Assembly (NCBI GenBank): GCA_964534995.1
Contig: CAZHSC010000008.1
Coordinates: 1-64,000, forward strand
Direction: 5' to 3'
DNA length: 64,000 bases
DNA from: JAJTFW01 sp964534995
GTDB lineage: Bacteria; Bacteroidota; Bacteroidia; AKYH767-A; OLB10
The translations under genes were made by a program, and so were the position numbers. This document shows, piece after piece, positions 54,940 to 62,562 of this stretch; position 1 is the first letter of the stretch; each line of letters starts with the position of its first letter. Below the pieces are notes generated by a model. The model saw nothing but the letters and a program-made list of their open reading frames with translations, searched no databases and had not been told where the DNA came from.

Positions 54940-56880
54940 TCAACCGGGCTGCAGTGATGTCAGCTGAAGTTCCTTCATGCGTTCCCGCACCGTTTCCATG
55001 ATTGCCTGCGTATCAAAATTGCACTCGCGGTACAGTTCTTTTTGCTCGCCGTGCTCTATCCATTTATCGGGGATGCCGAGGCGGGTGATCTGGGCCGCGT
55101 AGTGATTATCAATCATGAATTCAGCTACAGCACTGCCAAATCCACCCTGAATACATCCATCCTCTACCGTGATGATACTTTTGAATTCGCCGAAAATTTC
55201 ATGGAGCAAAGTCACATCCAGGGGCTTCACAAAACGCATATCAAAATGCGCGGGATAGAGACCTTCTTCCGCGAGTTTATCACAAACTTCCACGGCAAAA
55301 TTACCGGGGTGGCCGATGGTCAGAATGGCCACTTTTTCTCCTCCGCGGATCTTCCTGCCTTTGCCAACGGGAATGGCTTCAAAGGGCTTCCTCCAGTCGG
55401 TCATGACCCCGTTGCCCCTCGGGTAACGGATGGAGAAGGGCCCCATGCCGGGATGGGAGGCGGTATACATCAGGTTCCGCAATTCCTGTTCGTTCATCGG
55501 CGCGGAAACAATCATGTTGGGAATACAGCGGAAGAAGGCAAGGTCGAAAGCGCCATGATGTGTGGGGCCATCGGCACCGGCAATTCCTCCCCGGTCCAGG
55601 CAAAAAACAACATGGAGGTTTTGCAGGGCCACATCATGCACCACCTGATCGTAGGCACGCTGCATAAAGCTTGAATAGATGTTACAAAAGGGGATCATGC
55701 CCTGGGTAGCCATCCCTGCGGAAAAGGTTACCGCATGCTGCTCTGCGATGCCCACATCAAATGCCCGCTCAGGGATAGCCTTCATCATAATATTGAGCGA
55801 ACATCCCGAAGGCATGGCAGGTGTAATGCCCACAATTTTATTGTTCATCTCTGCCAGCTCCACGATGGTATGTCCGAAAACATCCTGGTATTTGGGAGGC
55901 TGAGGTTTTTCTATTACGGGTTTAACAATTTCGCCGGTAATCTTATCGAATAGGCCGGGTGCGTGCCACTTGGTCTGGTCTTTCTCAGCCAGCTCATAGC
56001 CTTTCCCTTTCACGGTGAGGCAATGCAGGATTTTAGGGCCGGGGATGTTCTTAAGGTCGTTCAGCACCTTTACCAAATGGTTTACATCATGGCCGTCGAT
56101 AGGTCCAAAATACCGGAATTTCAAGGATTCAAAGAGATTGCTTTGCTTCAGCAGGGCACTCTTCATGGCATTCTCCACCTTTTGCGCGATCGCCTGGGCA
56201 TTGGGCCCGAATTTGGAAATCAGACCCAGCATTTTCCATACCTCATCCTTCATTTTATTATAGGTACGGCTCACGGTAATGTCGGTAAGGTATTCCTTCA
56301 GCGCGCCCACATTGGGGTCGATGCTCATGCAGTTATCATTGAGTACCACCAGGAGGTTGGAATCCTCCACACCCCCGTGGTTAAGTCCTTCAAATGCCAG
56401 TCCGGCGGTCATGGCGCCATCGCCGATAACGGCAATATGCTGCCGCTTTTTGTCGCCCTTTAAGCGTGAAGCCACCGACATGCCCAGGGCCGCGGAGATA
56501 GATGTGGAGCTATGCCCTACACCGAAAGTATCGTATTCACTCTCCGAACGCTTGGGGAAACCACTGATCCCTTTGTAAATCCTGTTGGTATGAAATACAT
56601 CCCTTCTGCCTGTAAGGATTTTATGGCCATAAGCCTGGTGTCCAACATCCCAAACTACCTGATCATGCGGGGTGTTAAAAATATAATGCAAGGCCACCGT
56701 TAACTCCACCACACCCAGGCTGGCCCCAAAATGCCCGCCATTAACCGAAACGATATCAATAATATATTGACGCAGTTCTCGACAAACCTGTTCTAACTGT
56801 TCTTCAGATAAATTCCTGAGATCGGAGGGGATAACTATTTTTTCGAGTAAGGGTCCGGCTTGAACTTGCTGCATGGGCAT
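54940..56880 (-). CDS. dxs: 1-deoxy-D-xylulose-5-phosphate synthase
   Basis: 646 residues. This thiamine-diphosphate enzyme makes DXP from pyruvate and glyceraldehyde 3-phosphate, the first step of the MEP isoprenoid pathway; ispG of the same pathway is in this window. Visible are GHQAYGHKILTGR, the TPP/Mg motif IGDGAMTAGLAFEGLNHGG with NDN later, and the transketolase-like DVGIAEQHAVTFSAGMATQG. An exact -7 element lies 15 bases upstream of the ATG. An ATG two codons in is an equal alternative start. Confidence 0.96.
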   Translation of the reverse strand: MPMQQVQAGPLLEKIVIPSDLRNLSEEQLEQVCRELRQYIIDIVSVNGGHFGASLGVVELTVALHYIFNTPHDQVVWDVGHQAYGHKILTGRRDVFHTNRIYKGISGFPKRSESEYDTFGVGHSSTSISAALGMSVASRLKGDKKRQHIAVIGDGAMTAGLAFEGLNHGGVEDSNLLVVLNDNCMSIDPNVGALKEYLTDITVSRTYNKMKDEVWKMLGLISKFGPNAQAIAQKVENAMKSALLKQSNLFESLKFRYFGPIDGHDVNHLVKVLNDLKNIPGPKILHCLTVKGKGYELAEKDQTKWHAPGLFDKITGEIVKPVIEKPQPPKYQDVFGHTIVELAEMNNKIVGITPAMPSGCSLNIMMKAIPERAFDVGIAEQHAVTFSAGMATQGMIPFCNIYSSFMQRAYDQVVHDVALQNLHVVFCLDRGGIAGADGPTHHGAFDLAFFRCIPNMIVSAPMNEQELRNLMYTASHPGMGPFSIRYPRGNGVMTDWRKPFEAIPVGKGRKIRGGEKVAILTIGHPGNFAVEVCDKLAEEGLYPAHFDMRFVKPLDVTLLHEIFGEFKSIITVEDGCIQGGFGSAVAEFMIDNHYAAQITRLGIPDKWIEHGEQKELYRECNFDTQAIMETVRERMKELQLTSLQPG

Positions 56881-56894
56881 CGGCTGATGGGTTA

Positions 56895-56902
56895 CAAAGT
56901 TA
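56895..56902 (-). promoter_or_regulatory. -7 element TAACTTTG upstream of dxs
   Basis: This is an exact TAnnTTTG match ending 15 bases before the dxs ATG at 56880. Confidence 0.55.
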
Positions 56903-57142
56903 ATGATTTGTGAGGGAACGAGGCTTAGTCCCTTTTATGGTGGCGTTTGAAAAGTTTAACAAATGATCAGCTGAAAAGTTAGCGGGATATGCCGAAAGCG
57001 TGCAGCGAAGACTGCAAGTAAATCTTTCCATGATAAAACTTCGGGCTGCCTTGATTCCCTTCTTAAAAACGCTTTCCTTTGCAGGGCTGAAAAAGGGTCC
57101 GGCTTGGTTTAACCATGACATTCATAATCAGCAACATAAATT

Positions 57143-58528
57143 ATGAAACACAACACTGTCAAAGAACTGCTTGAGGCCGCTTCCATCGGGAAGACCGCTG
57201 TTGCAAAAGGATGGGTACGCACCAGGCGCGGAAATAAAAATGTTTCTTTTATCGCCCTCAACGATGGCAGCATTATACATAACCTGCAATTGGTGGTGAA
57301 TCCGAATGATTTCAGTGAAGAACTGCTCAAGCGCATCAGCACCGGAGCCTGTATTTGCGCCCGTGGGATAATGGTTGCCTCGCAAGGTTCAGGACAGACT
57401 ACCGAAATGCAGGTAACGGAACTGGAAGTTTACGGGGAAGCAGACCCAGAAGCCTATCCCCTGCAAAAGAAAGGACATACTTTAGAATTCCTGAGAGAAA
57501 TCGCGCATTTGCGTCCACGCACCAATACTTTCGGAGCGGTACTGCGCATCCGTCATCACCTGGCCTATGCCATACACAAATACTTCAATGACCGGGGCTT
57601 TTTCTACCTCCACTCGCCCATCATCACCGGTTCAGACGCAGAAGGGGCCGGAGAGATGTTTCATGTGACCAATTTCGATTTAAAAAATCCTCCGCGTACA
57701 CAGGAAGGAGAAATTGATTACAGCCAGGACTTCTTCGGAAAGGAAACCAATCTTACTGTTTCCGGACAGTTGGAAGGTGAATTGGGAGCGCTGGCACTTG
57801 GAAAAGTGTACACCTTCGGTCCCACTTTCAGAGCCGAAAACTCCAATACTCCAAGGCACCTCGCCGAATTCTGGATGATAGAACCGGAGATGGCTTTTTA
57901 TGAAATTGAAGACAACATGGATCTTGCGGAGGACATGTTGAAATACCTGGTGAAATACGCGCTGGAGCATTGCCAGGATGACATCGCTTTCCTGAATAAC
58001 ATGTACGACAAGGAACTATTGGGAAGATTACAGTCAGTGGTGGAGAAACCCTTCACGCGGCTGACCTATACAGAAGCCATTACCATACTTGAACCCAACA
58101 GTAAAAAATTTGAATTCAAAGTGGAATGGGGCACCGACTTACAGAAGGAACATGAAAATTACCTGGTAGAACATTTCAAAGGTCCCGTTATTCTCACCAA
58201 TTACCCAAAACACATAAAGGCTTTTTACATGAAGCAGAACGATGACGGAAAAACAGTGAGGGCCATGGATGTATTATTTCCCTGGATCGGTGAAATCATC
58301 GGCGGCTCGCAACGCGAAGAAAACTACGACAAGTTGTTGGCGCGGGTGAGGGAGATGGGCATTCATGAGGAGAGCTTATGGTGGTACCTTGAAACAAGAA
58401 AATTCGGAACCTGTCCGCATGCCGGCTTTGGCCTGGGCTTTGAGCGGCTGGTACTTTTTGTAACAGGCATGAATAACATACGGGATGTAATTCCTTTTCC
58501 GCGAACCCCGAAGAACGCGGAATTTTAA
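57143..58528 (+). CDS. asnS: Asparaginyl-tRNA synthetase
   Basis: 461 residues, class IIb. N-terminal OB fold (AVAKGWVRTRRGNKNVSFIA, about 18-100) followed by the catalytic core with motif 2 (FGPTFRAENSNTPRHLAEFW) and motif 3 (HAGFGLGFERLVLFVTGMNN). The family-specific FGKETNLTVSGQLEGE is present. Length is normal. Downstream lies the repeat mosaic, so no clear terminator is seen other than the repeats themselves. Confidence 0.96.
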   Translation: MKHNTVKELLEAASIGKTAVAKGWVRTRRGNKNVSFIALNDGSIIHNLQLVVNPNDFSEELLKRISTGACICARGIMVASQGSGQTTEMQVTELEVYGEADPEAYPLQKKGHTLEFLREIAHLRPRTNTFGAVLRIRHHLAYAIHKYFNDRGFFYLHSPIITGSDAEGAGEMFHVTNFDLKNPPRTQEGEIDYSQDFFGKETNLTVSGQLEGELGALALGKVYTFGPTFRAENSNTPRHLAEFWMIEPEMAFYEIEDNMDLAEDMLKYLVKYALEHCQDDIAFLNNMYDKELLGRLQSVVEKPFTRLTYTEAITILEPNSKKFEFKVEWGTDLQKEHENYLVEHFKGPVILTNYPKHIKAFYMKQNDDGKTVRAMDVLFPWIGEIIGGSQREENYDKLLARVREMGIHEESLWWYLETRKFGTCPHAGFGLGFERLVLFVTGMNNIRDVIPFPRTPKNAEF

Positions 58529-58570
58529 TTGATAATTAGAATTAATTTTCCCGCGGAGGCGCGGCTATTT

Positions 58571-58726
58571 TCTCGCAGAGACGCAGGGCTCGCTGAGTTC
58601 TTTGAACATTTTTTTATTTTACTCTTGCATAGACGCAGGGCTCGCTGAGTTCTTTGAATATTTTTTTATTTTCTTCTCGCATTTACGCAGGGCTCGCTGA
58701 GTCTTTTGAACATTTTTTTTATTTTC
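58571..58726. repeat. Tandem repeat, three units of 52 bp
   Basis: Units begin at 58571, 58623 and 58675. Each has TCTCGCAGAG or a variant, then ACGCAGGGCTCGCTGAGT, TCTTTGAA and a T-rich stretch with ATTTTC-like end. Copies differ by only a few bases. Confidence 0.9.
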
Positions 58727-58838
58727 AAATCAGCACAGGAAAGTTTCGCGTTGCGGTTTCTCGTGCAGGTTGCGCCTCCGCCATAAATCCTCTCTTCGCT
58801 TTCCTCTCTGTGTCCTTTGCGCCTCTGCTGGAAACAAA

Positions 58839-58893
58839 CTGCGTCTTTGCGCCTCTGCGAGAAAACCCTCCGTAGGTTTCTTCTCTGCGTCTT
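58839..58893 (+). repeat. Dispersed direct repeat R1, copy 1 (55 bp)
   Basis: It is identical to 59161-59215. It contains CTGCGTCTTTGCGCCTCTGC, then GAGAAAACCCTCCGTAGG and TTTCTTCTCTGCGTCTT. Confidence 0.9.
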
Positions 58894-58899
58894 ACTGCA

Positions 58900-58970
58900 A
58901 AATTTATCCTGTTTGCTACAGGTGGGGCTCAGGGTGATCTCCTCAAATACTTTCGGAGCTTCCCTTCGCC
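58900..58970 (+). repeat. Dispersed direct repeat R2, copy 1 (71 bp)
   Basis: It is identical to 59482-59552. It starts AAATTTATCCTGTTTGC and ends CTTCCCTTCGCC. Confidence 0.9.
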
Positions 58971-58995
58971 AAATCCACTCTCCGCAGCACAGTAT

Positions 58996-59165
58996 ATACC
59001 GGAGGTGCTGAGGGCCGGTTTTATTTTTTAGGGAACAATTCCCTGTATCAATTCGCCTCTTGAAGAATTTCTTTCAGTCCAATTGAAAACCCTCTGCGAC
59101 CTTGTGCCTCCCGGGCGGGTTAGCTTCGCTTTCCACCCGGGATCTTCACTTCGTTACGATCTGCG
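58996..59165 (+). repeat. Dispersed direct repeat R3, copy 1 (170 bp)
   Basis: It is identical to 59615-59784 as far as can be read. It contains two hairpins: GGGAA/TTCCC at 59031-59043, and a CCCGGG-based stem at 59110-59141. Confidence 0.9.
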
Positions 59166-59215
59166 TCTTTGCGCCTCTGCGAGAAAACCCTCCGTAGGTT
59201 TCTTCTCTGCGTCTT
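59161..59215 (+). repeat. Dispersed direct repeat R1, copy 2 (55 bp)
   Basis: It is identical to 58839-58893; its first bases overlap the end of R3 copy 1. Confidence 0.9.
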
Positions 59216-59481
59216 TGCGCCTCTGCGAGAAAAACAAAAGCGTTTCCGCAGCTCTGCGTGAAACCCTCTACGGCGGTGTTCTTCCCTGAGGTTTTCACTG
59301 TGGCAATTGTAATTACCCATTCTTGTGTAAATCGGATAATATGAGTTTTTTCAGGGAAATTATATTAGAGCCGGGGAACGTGATGGGGCTGTCTGCCCCA
59401 CGCCCCGACTCCCTTTTTCTCTTGATAGAAAAAGGAAGCAAAAAGATCAAGGCCTGCACCACCTCCTTTTCGCTTCCAGCG

Positions 59482-59552
59482 AAATTTATCCTGTTTGCTA
59501 CAGGTGGGGCTCAGGGTGATCTCCTCAAATACTTTCGGAGCTTCCCTTCGCC
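59482..59552 (+). repeat. Dispersed direct repeat R2, copy 2 (71 bp)
   Basis: It is identical to 58900-58970. It is followed by a different 62-base insert that contains a CCTGAAGC/GCTTCAGG hairpin. The insert of copy 1 is only 25 bases. Confidence 0.9.
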
Positions 59553-59614
59553 TCTTCCGCCTTCCACTACGCTACAAATTTTTATCCTGAAGCGTGCTAT
59601 GCACTGCTTCAGGG

Positions 59615-59784
59615 ATACCGGAGGTGCTGAGGGCCGGTTTTATTTTTTAGGGAACAATTCCCTGTATCAATTCGCCTCTTGAAGAATTTCTTTCAGTCCA
59701 ATTGAAAACCCTCTGCGACCTTGTGCCTCCCGGGCGGGTTAGCTTCGCTTTCCACCCGGGATCTTCACTTCGTTACGATCTGCG
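59615..59784 (+). repeat. Dispersed direct repeat R3, copy 2 (170 bp)
   Basis: It is identical to 58996-59165. R2 and R3 keep the same order in both modules with unlike spacers between them. Confidence 0.9.
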
Positions 59785-60039
59785 ACTCAGCGGCTCTGCG
59801 TGAAAAAACTCCGCGCCTCCGCGAGAAAACCCTCCAGAAGTATTATTAACTATTCAGGCGCTGAACAGGTGTTTCCTTAAATACTAATTTCCTACTTAGG
59901 ATCACCTGCCATCTCAGAATTAAGGACTTTAGCTTAAAAAAATCCGATTCAAGAATAATCTTTTACATAAACTCCATACACTTTTACCCAAATCAGCCGT
60001 TTTTAAGACAAGCTTTATTTATTTTCGAAGTCAGAAATT

Positions 60040-61575
60040 ATGCAACGATTAGGATTACATCAAAAGCTGCTGCAAAAGCTTTCTCCGCAACAGATTCAAC
60101 TCATGAAATTGTTGCAGGTGCCTACGGCCGCGCTTGAGCAAAGAATAAAGGAAGAACTGGAAATCAACCCCGCTCTGGAAGAAGGGAGCCCGGATGATAT
60201 TGCTGAGGAAGAAATTCAGCAGGAGGAAGGGGAAGGGTCGGATGAATTTAACACCGAAGAGGATGAAGGAGAAGAGAAGGAGGAGCGTGTGGAAAGCGCG
60301 GATGACGCGGAAGCCGGCGCCCTGGAGGAAGCCATCCGCAATGAAGATGTGGACATCGCGGATTACATCGGCGACGATGATGTGCCCTATTATAAACTGA
60401 ATGCCAACAATACCTCCGCCGATGATGAAAGACCTGAAACACCGATAACGGTCAGCGTTTCCTACCAGGACAACCTGCTCGCTTCCCTCGGCATGCTGCC
60501 TTTCGACGACCATCATTACATGCTGGCGCAACACCTTATCGGCAGCCTCGATGACGACGGTTACCTTCGCCGCGACCTTGACTCCGTGGTGGACGACCTC
60601 GCTTTTACACAGAATATTCAAACCAATCACCAGGAGCTGGAGGAAACCCTGAAGCTCATCCAAACACTGGACCCTCCCGGTATCGCTGCCCGCGACCTGC
60701 GCGAATGCCTTATGCTGCAACTGCAGCGGAAACACCTCGATCAGGCACCGCATGATGTTGCTTACCTCATTTTGAAAGATTACATGGAGGAGTTTTCAAA
60801 GAAGCATTATGATAAAATACAAAAAGGCATGGCGCTGGATGATGATGAACTCAAGGAGGCCATCCATGAAATTCTCTCGCTGAACCCCCGTCCCGGAGGC
60901 GGCAGCGCGGAAGATTCACGTACCAGCCAGCAGATCATACCTGACTTTATTCTCACGGTCAGCGACAACCAGCTTGACCTCACGCTGAACTCCAAAAACG
61001 ACCCCGACCTGCGTGTCAGCCGCTCCTTCCAGGAAATGCTTTCCACCTATTCCAAAGACAAAAAAAACAAAGACCTGCGGGAGGCCGTCACCTTTATTAA
61101 ATCCAAAATCGACGCGGCGAAATGGTTCATTGATGCCATCAAGCAGCGGCAGCATACCCTGCTCAGCACCATGACCGCGATCATGAATTACCAGAAAGCG
61201 TATTTTCTGCAGGGCGATGAAACGGAGTTGAAACCCATGATCCTGAAAGATATTGCGGATATGGTGGGCCTCGACATCAGTACGGTATCGCGCGTGGCCA
61301 ACAGTAAATATGTGGAAACGCCCTATGGCACTTTCCTGCTGAAGTCCTTTTTCTCGGAAGGCCTGCAAACCGACACCGGAGAGGAAGCCTCCAGCCGTGA
61401 AATCAAAAAAATTCTGACGGATCATATCAGCGCCGAAGATAAAAAGCACCCCCTGCCCGATGAAAAACTGGCGGAGATTTTAAATAAAGCGGGATACAAT
61501 ATTGCGAGACGTACTGTTGCCAAGTATAGAGAGCAATTGAATATACCGGTGGCGAGGTTACGAAAAGAAGTTTAA
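60040..61575 (+). CDS. rpoN: RNA polymerase sigma-54 factor
   Basis: 511 residues. Region I is Gln/Leu-rich (LHQKLLQKLSPQQIQLMKLL, residues 6-26). An acidic, Glu-rich region II follows (about 45-100). The core-binding region III is in the middle (DYMEEFSKKHYDKI onward). The DNA-binding helix-turn-helix and the RpoN box are at the end (IARRTVAKYREQLNIPVARL). Sigma-54 needs an AAA+ enhancer-binding activator; none is encoded in this window. It is flanked by repeat DNA on the left and a structured low-complexity spacer on the right. Confidence 0.95.
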   Translation: MQRLGLHQKLLQKLSPQQIQLMKLLQVPTAALEQRIKEELEINPALEEGSPDDIAEEEIQQEEGEGSDEFNTEEDEGEEKEERVESADDAEAGALEEAIRNEDVDIADYIGDDDVPYYKLNANNTSADDERPETPITVSVSYQDNLLASLGMLPFDDHHYMLAQHLIGSLDDDGYLRRDLDSVVDDLAFTQNIQTNHQELEETLKLIQTLDPPGIAARDLRECLMLQLQRKHLDQAPHDVAYLILKDYMEEFSKKHYDKIQKGMALDDDELKEAIHEILSLNPRPGGGSAEDSRTSQQIIPDFILTVSDNQLDLTLNSKNDPDLRVSRSFQEMLSTYSKDKKNKDLREAVTFIKSKIDAAKWFIDAIKQRQHTLLSTMTAIMNYQKAYFLQGDETELKPMILKDIADMVGLDISTVSRVANSKYVETPYGTFLLKSFFSEGLQTDTGEEASSREIKKILTDHISAEDKKHPLPDEKLAEILNKAGYNIARRTVAKYREQLNIPVARLRKEV

Positions 61576-61577
61576 TT

Positions 61578-61780
61578 TGTCAATTTGAAAATGGGTTGAT
61601 TTGATGATGAGCCAATTTGATGATTTGAAGATTTGACAATTTGAAGATGTGCTGATGTGCCGATTTGATGTTTTAACCTGCCATTCCCTTCATCATTATC
61701 ACATCAAAAACCCATTCATCCAAACATCTTCAAATTTTCAAACCTGTCTACCGTCAGGGAGATTGATCAATTTTCAAATC
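61578..61780. repeat. Low-complexity ATTTGA-rich spacer with inverted complementary halves
   Basis: The left part repeats the words ATTTGA, GATGATTTG, TTTGAAGAT. The right part (about 61690-61780) is largely their reverse complement. Perfect pairs are AATTTGAAGATGT (61638-61650) with ACATCTTCAAATT (61734-61746), TTTGATGT (61664-61671) with ACATCAAA (61701-61708), and AATGGGTT (61590-61597) with AACCCATT (61709-61716). It may fold in the 3' end of the rpoN transcript. Confidence 0.7.
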
Positions 61781-61822
61781 AAAATACTGCCCGAAGCACA
61801 GTAATTATTCCCATCGAAAATC

Positions 61823-62452
61823 ATGAACAGAGCAACACAATTTATATCCATCCTTTTCCATCCGCTGCTGATGCCTTTATACGCCACCTGGCTCCTGCTC
61901 CATAGCGGCAACTATTTACAGTATGCGGTACACCCCAGGTTACAGCAGTTTTTATACATCGTGGTGTTCATCAGCACCTGGCTCCTGCCCGCTTCCATCA
62001 CCTGGATCATGTGGCAAAAAGGATGGATCAGCAGTATGCAGATGGAAGAACGAAAAGAAAGACATCTCCCCTATTTGCTTACGCTGAGTTGTTACATCGC
62101 CTGCATTTACCTGCTCTTCCAGCTTCCTGTGCCGCGCATGTTTGTTCTTACCGTGATGGGCGCCAGCCTTGCCATCCTGGTTTCCTTCCTCATCAATCTG
62201 CGGTGGAAAATCAGCATCCACATGATCGGAATCGGTGGCATGATGGGCTTGTTTTACGGGTATGGCCGGTATTTTCATCTGCAAAGTATGTGGAGCCTGG
62301 TACTGATCGCGCTCCTTGCCGGCATCATTGGCAGCGCAAGGCTGTACCGGCAGGCACACAGCCCGGCACAGGTGTATGCAGGATTCATCACAGGCTTCGT
62401 GGTGGAGTTTGGGTTTGTGTTTTTTATTACGAATTATTTGATTGGAGGATGA
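61823..62452 (+). CDS. Degenerate PAP2-like integral membrane protein
   Basis: 209 residues, about six membrane helices. It keeps traces of the PAP2 phosphatase motifs KxxxxxxRP, PSGH and SRxxxxxHxxxD: MEERKERHLPYLL (Lys and an R/H pair before Pro), KISIHMIGIGGMMG in place of PSGH, and SARLYRQAHSPAQVYAG, which has R-x5-H but Gln where the Asp should be. Bacteroidota have a family of such proteins; whether it is an active lipid phosphatase is doubtful. The gene ends 111 bases before a convergent T9SS gene. Confidence 0.65.
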   Translation: MNRATQFISILFHPLLMPLYATWLLLHSGNYLQYAVHPRLQQFLYIVVFISTWLLPASITWIMWQKGWISSMQMEERKERHLPYLLTLSCYIACIYLLFQLPVPRMFVLTVMGASLAILVSFLINLRWKISIHMIGIGGMMGLFYGYGRYFHLQSMWSLVLIALLAGIIGSARLYRQAHSPAQVYAGFITGFVVEFGFVFFITNYLIGG

Positions 62453-62458
62453 TTTAAG

Positions 62459-62472
62459 TTTCCTTAAGGAAA
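62459..62472. terminator. Short palindrome between convergent genes
   Basis: TTTCCTTAAGGAAA is self-complementary and sits 7 bases past the stop of the PAP2-like gene. It is a possible weak bidirectional terminator; the stem is short. Confidence 0.25.
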
Positions 62473-62562
62473 ACTATTCAGGCATGATAGAGTATAAACG
62501 ACGATTCGGGATGCAATATTACCCCTTTCGGCAATTTTACGGTTATGGAAAAAAATACCGTA

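Larger units (their letters stand above)
58529..60039. other. Gene-free repeat mosaic between asnS and rpoN
   Basis: About 1.5 kb without a credible gene. It holds three tandem 52-bp units and three dispersed direct-repeat pairs (55, 71 and 170 bp), each perfect or nearly so. Scattered fragments of the phrase CTCTGCGTCTTTGCGCCTCTG occur between them. Short readings on both strands are repeat artefacts (Arg/Leu/Ser-rich). Only the last ~150 bases before rpoN look like ordinary promoter DNA, with TATTTTCG about 17 bases upstream of the ATG. Confidence 0.8.

Noticed and set aside
58571..58726. CRISPR array
   Set aside because: The three units are contiguous copies of one 52-bp sequence, with no unique spacers between repeats and no cas genes nearby.
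59083..59289. 68-codon plus-strand reading in the repeat mosaic
   Set aside because: Its translation repeats RLCASARKPS-like words that come directly from the nucleotide repeats; it has no independent coding signal.
59323..59682. 119-codon reading in the repeat mosaic
   Set aside because: It spans R2 and part of R3 copy 2. The frame follows repeated non-coding DNA also present at copy 1, where it is broken.
60040..61575. Sigma-54 (-24/-12) promoters for genes in the window
   Set aside because: I looked for GG-N10-GC elements upstream of genes and saw none convincing by eye; a matrix scan would be needed.
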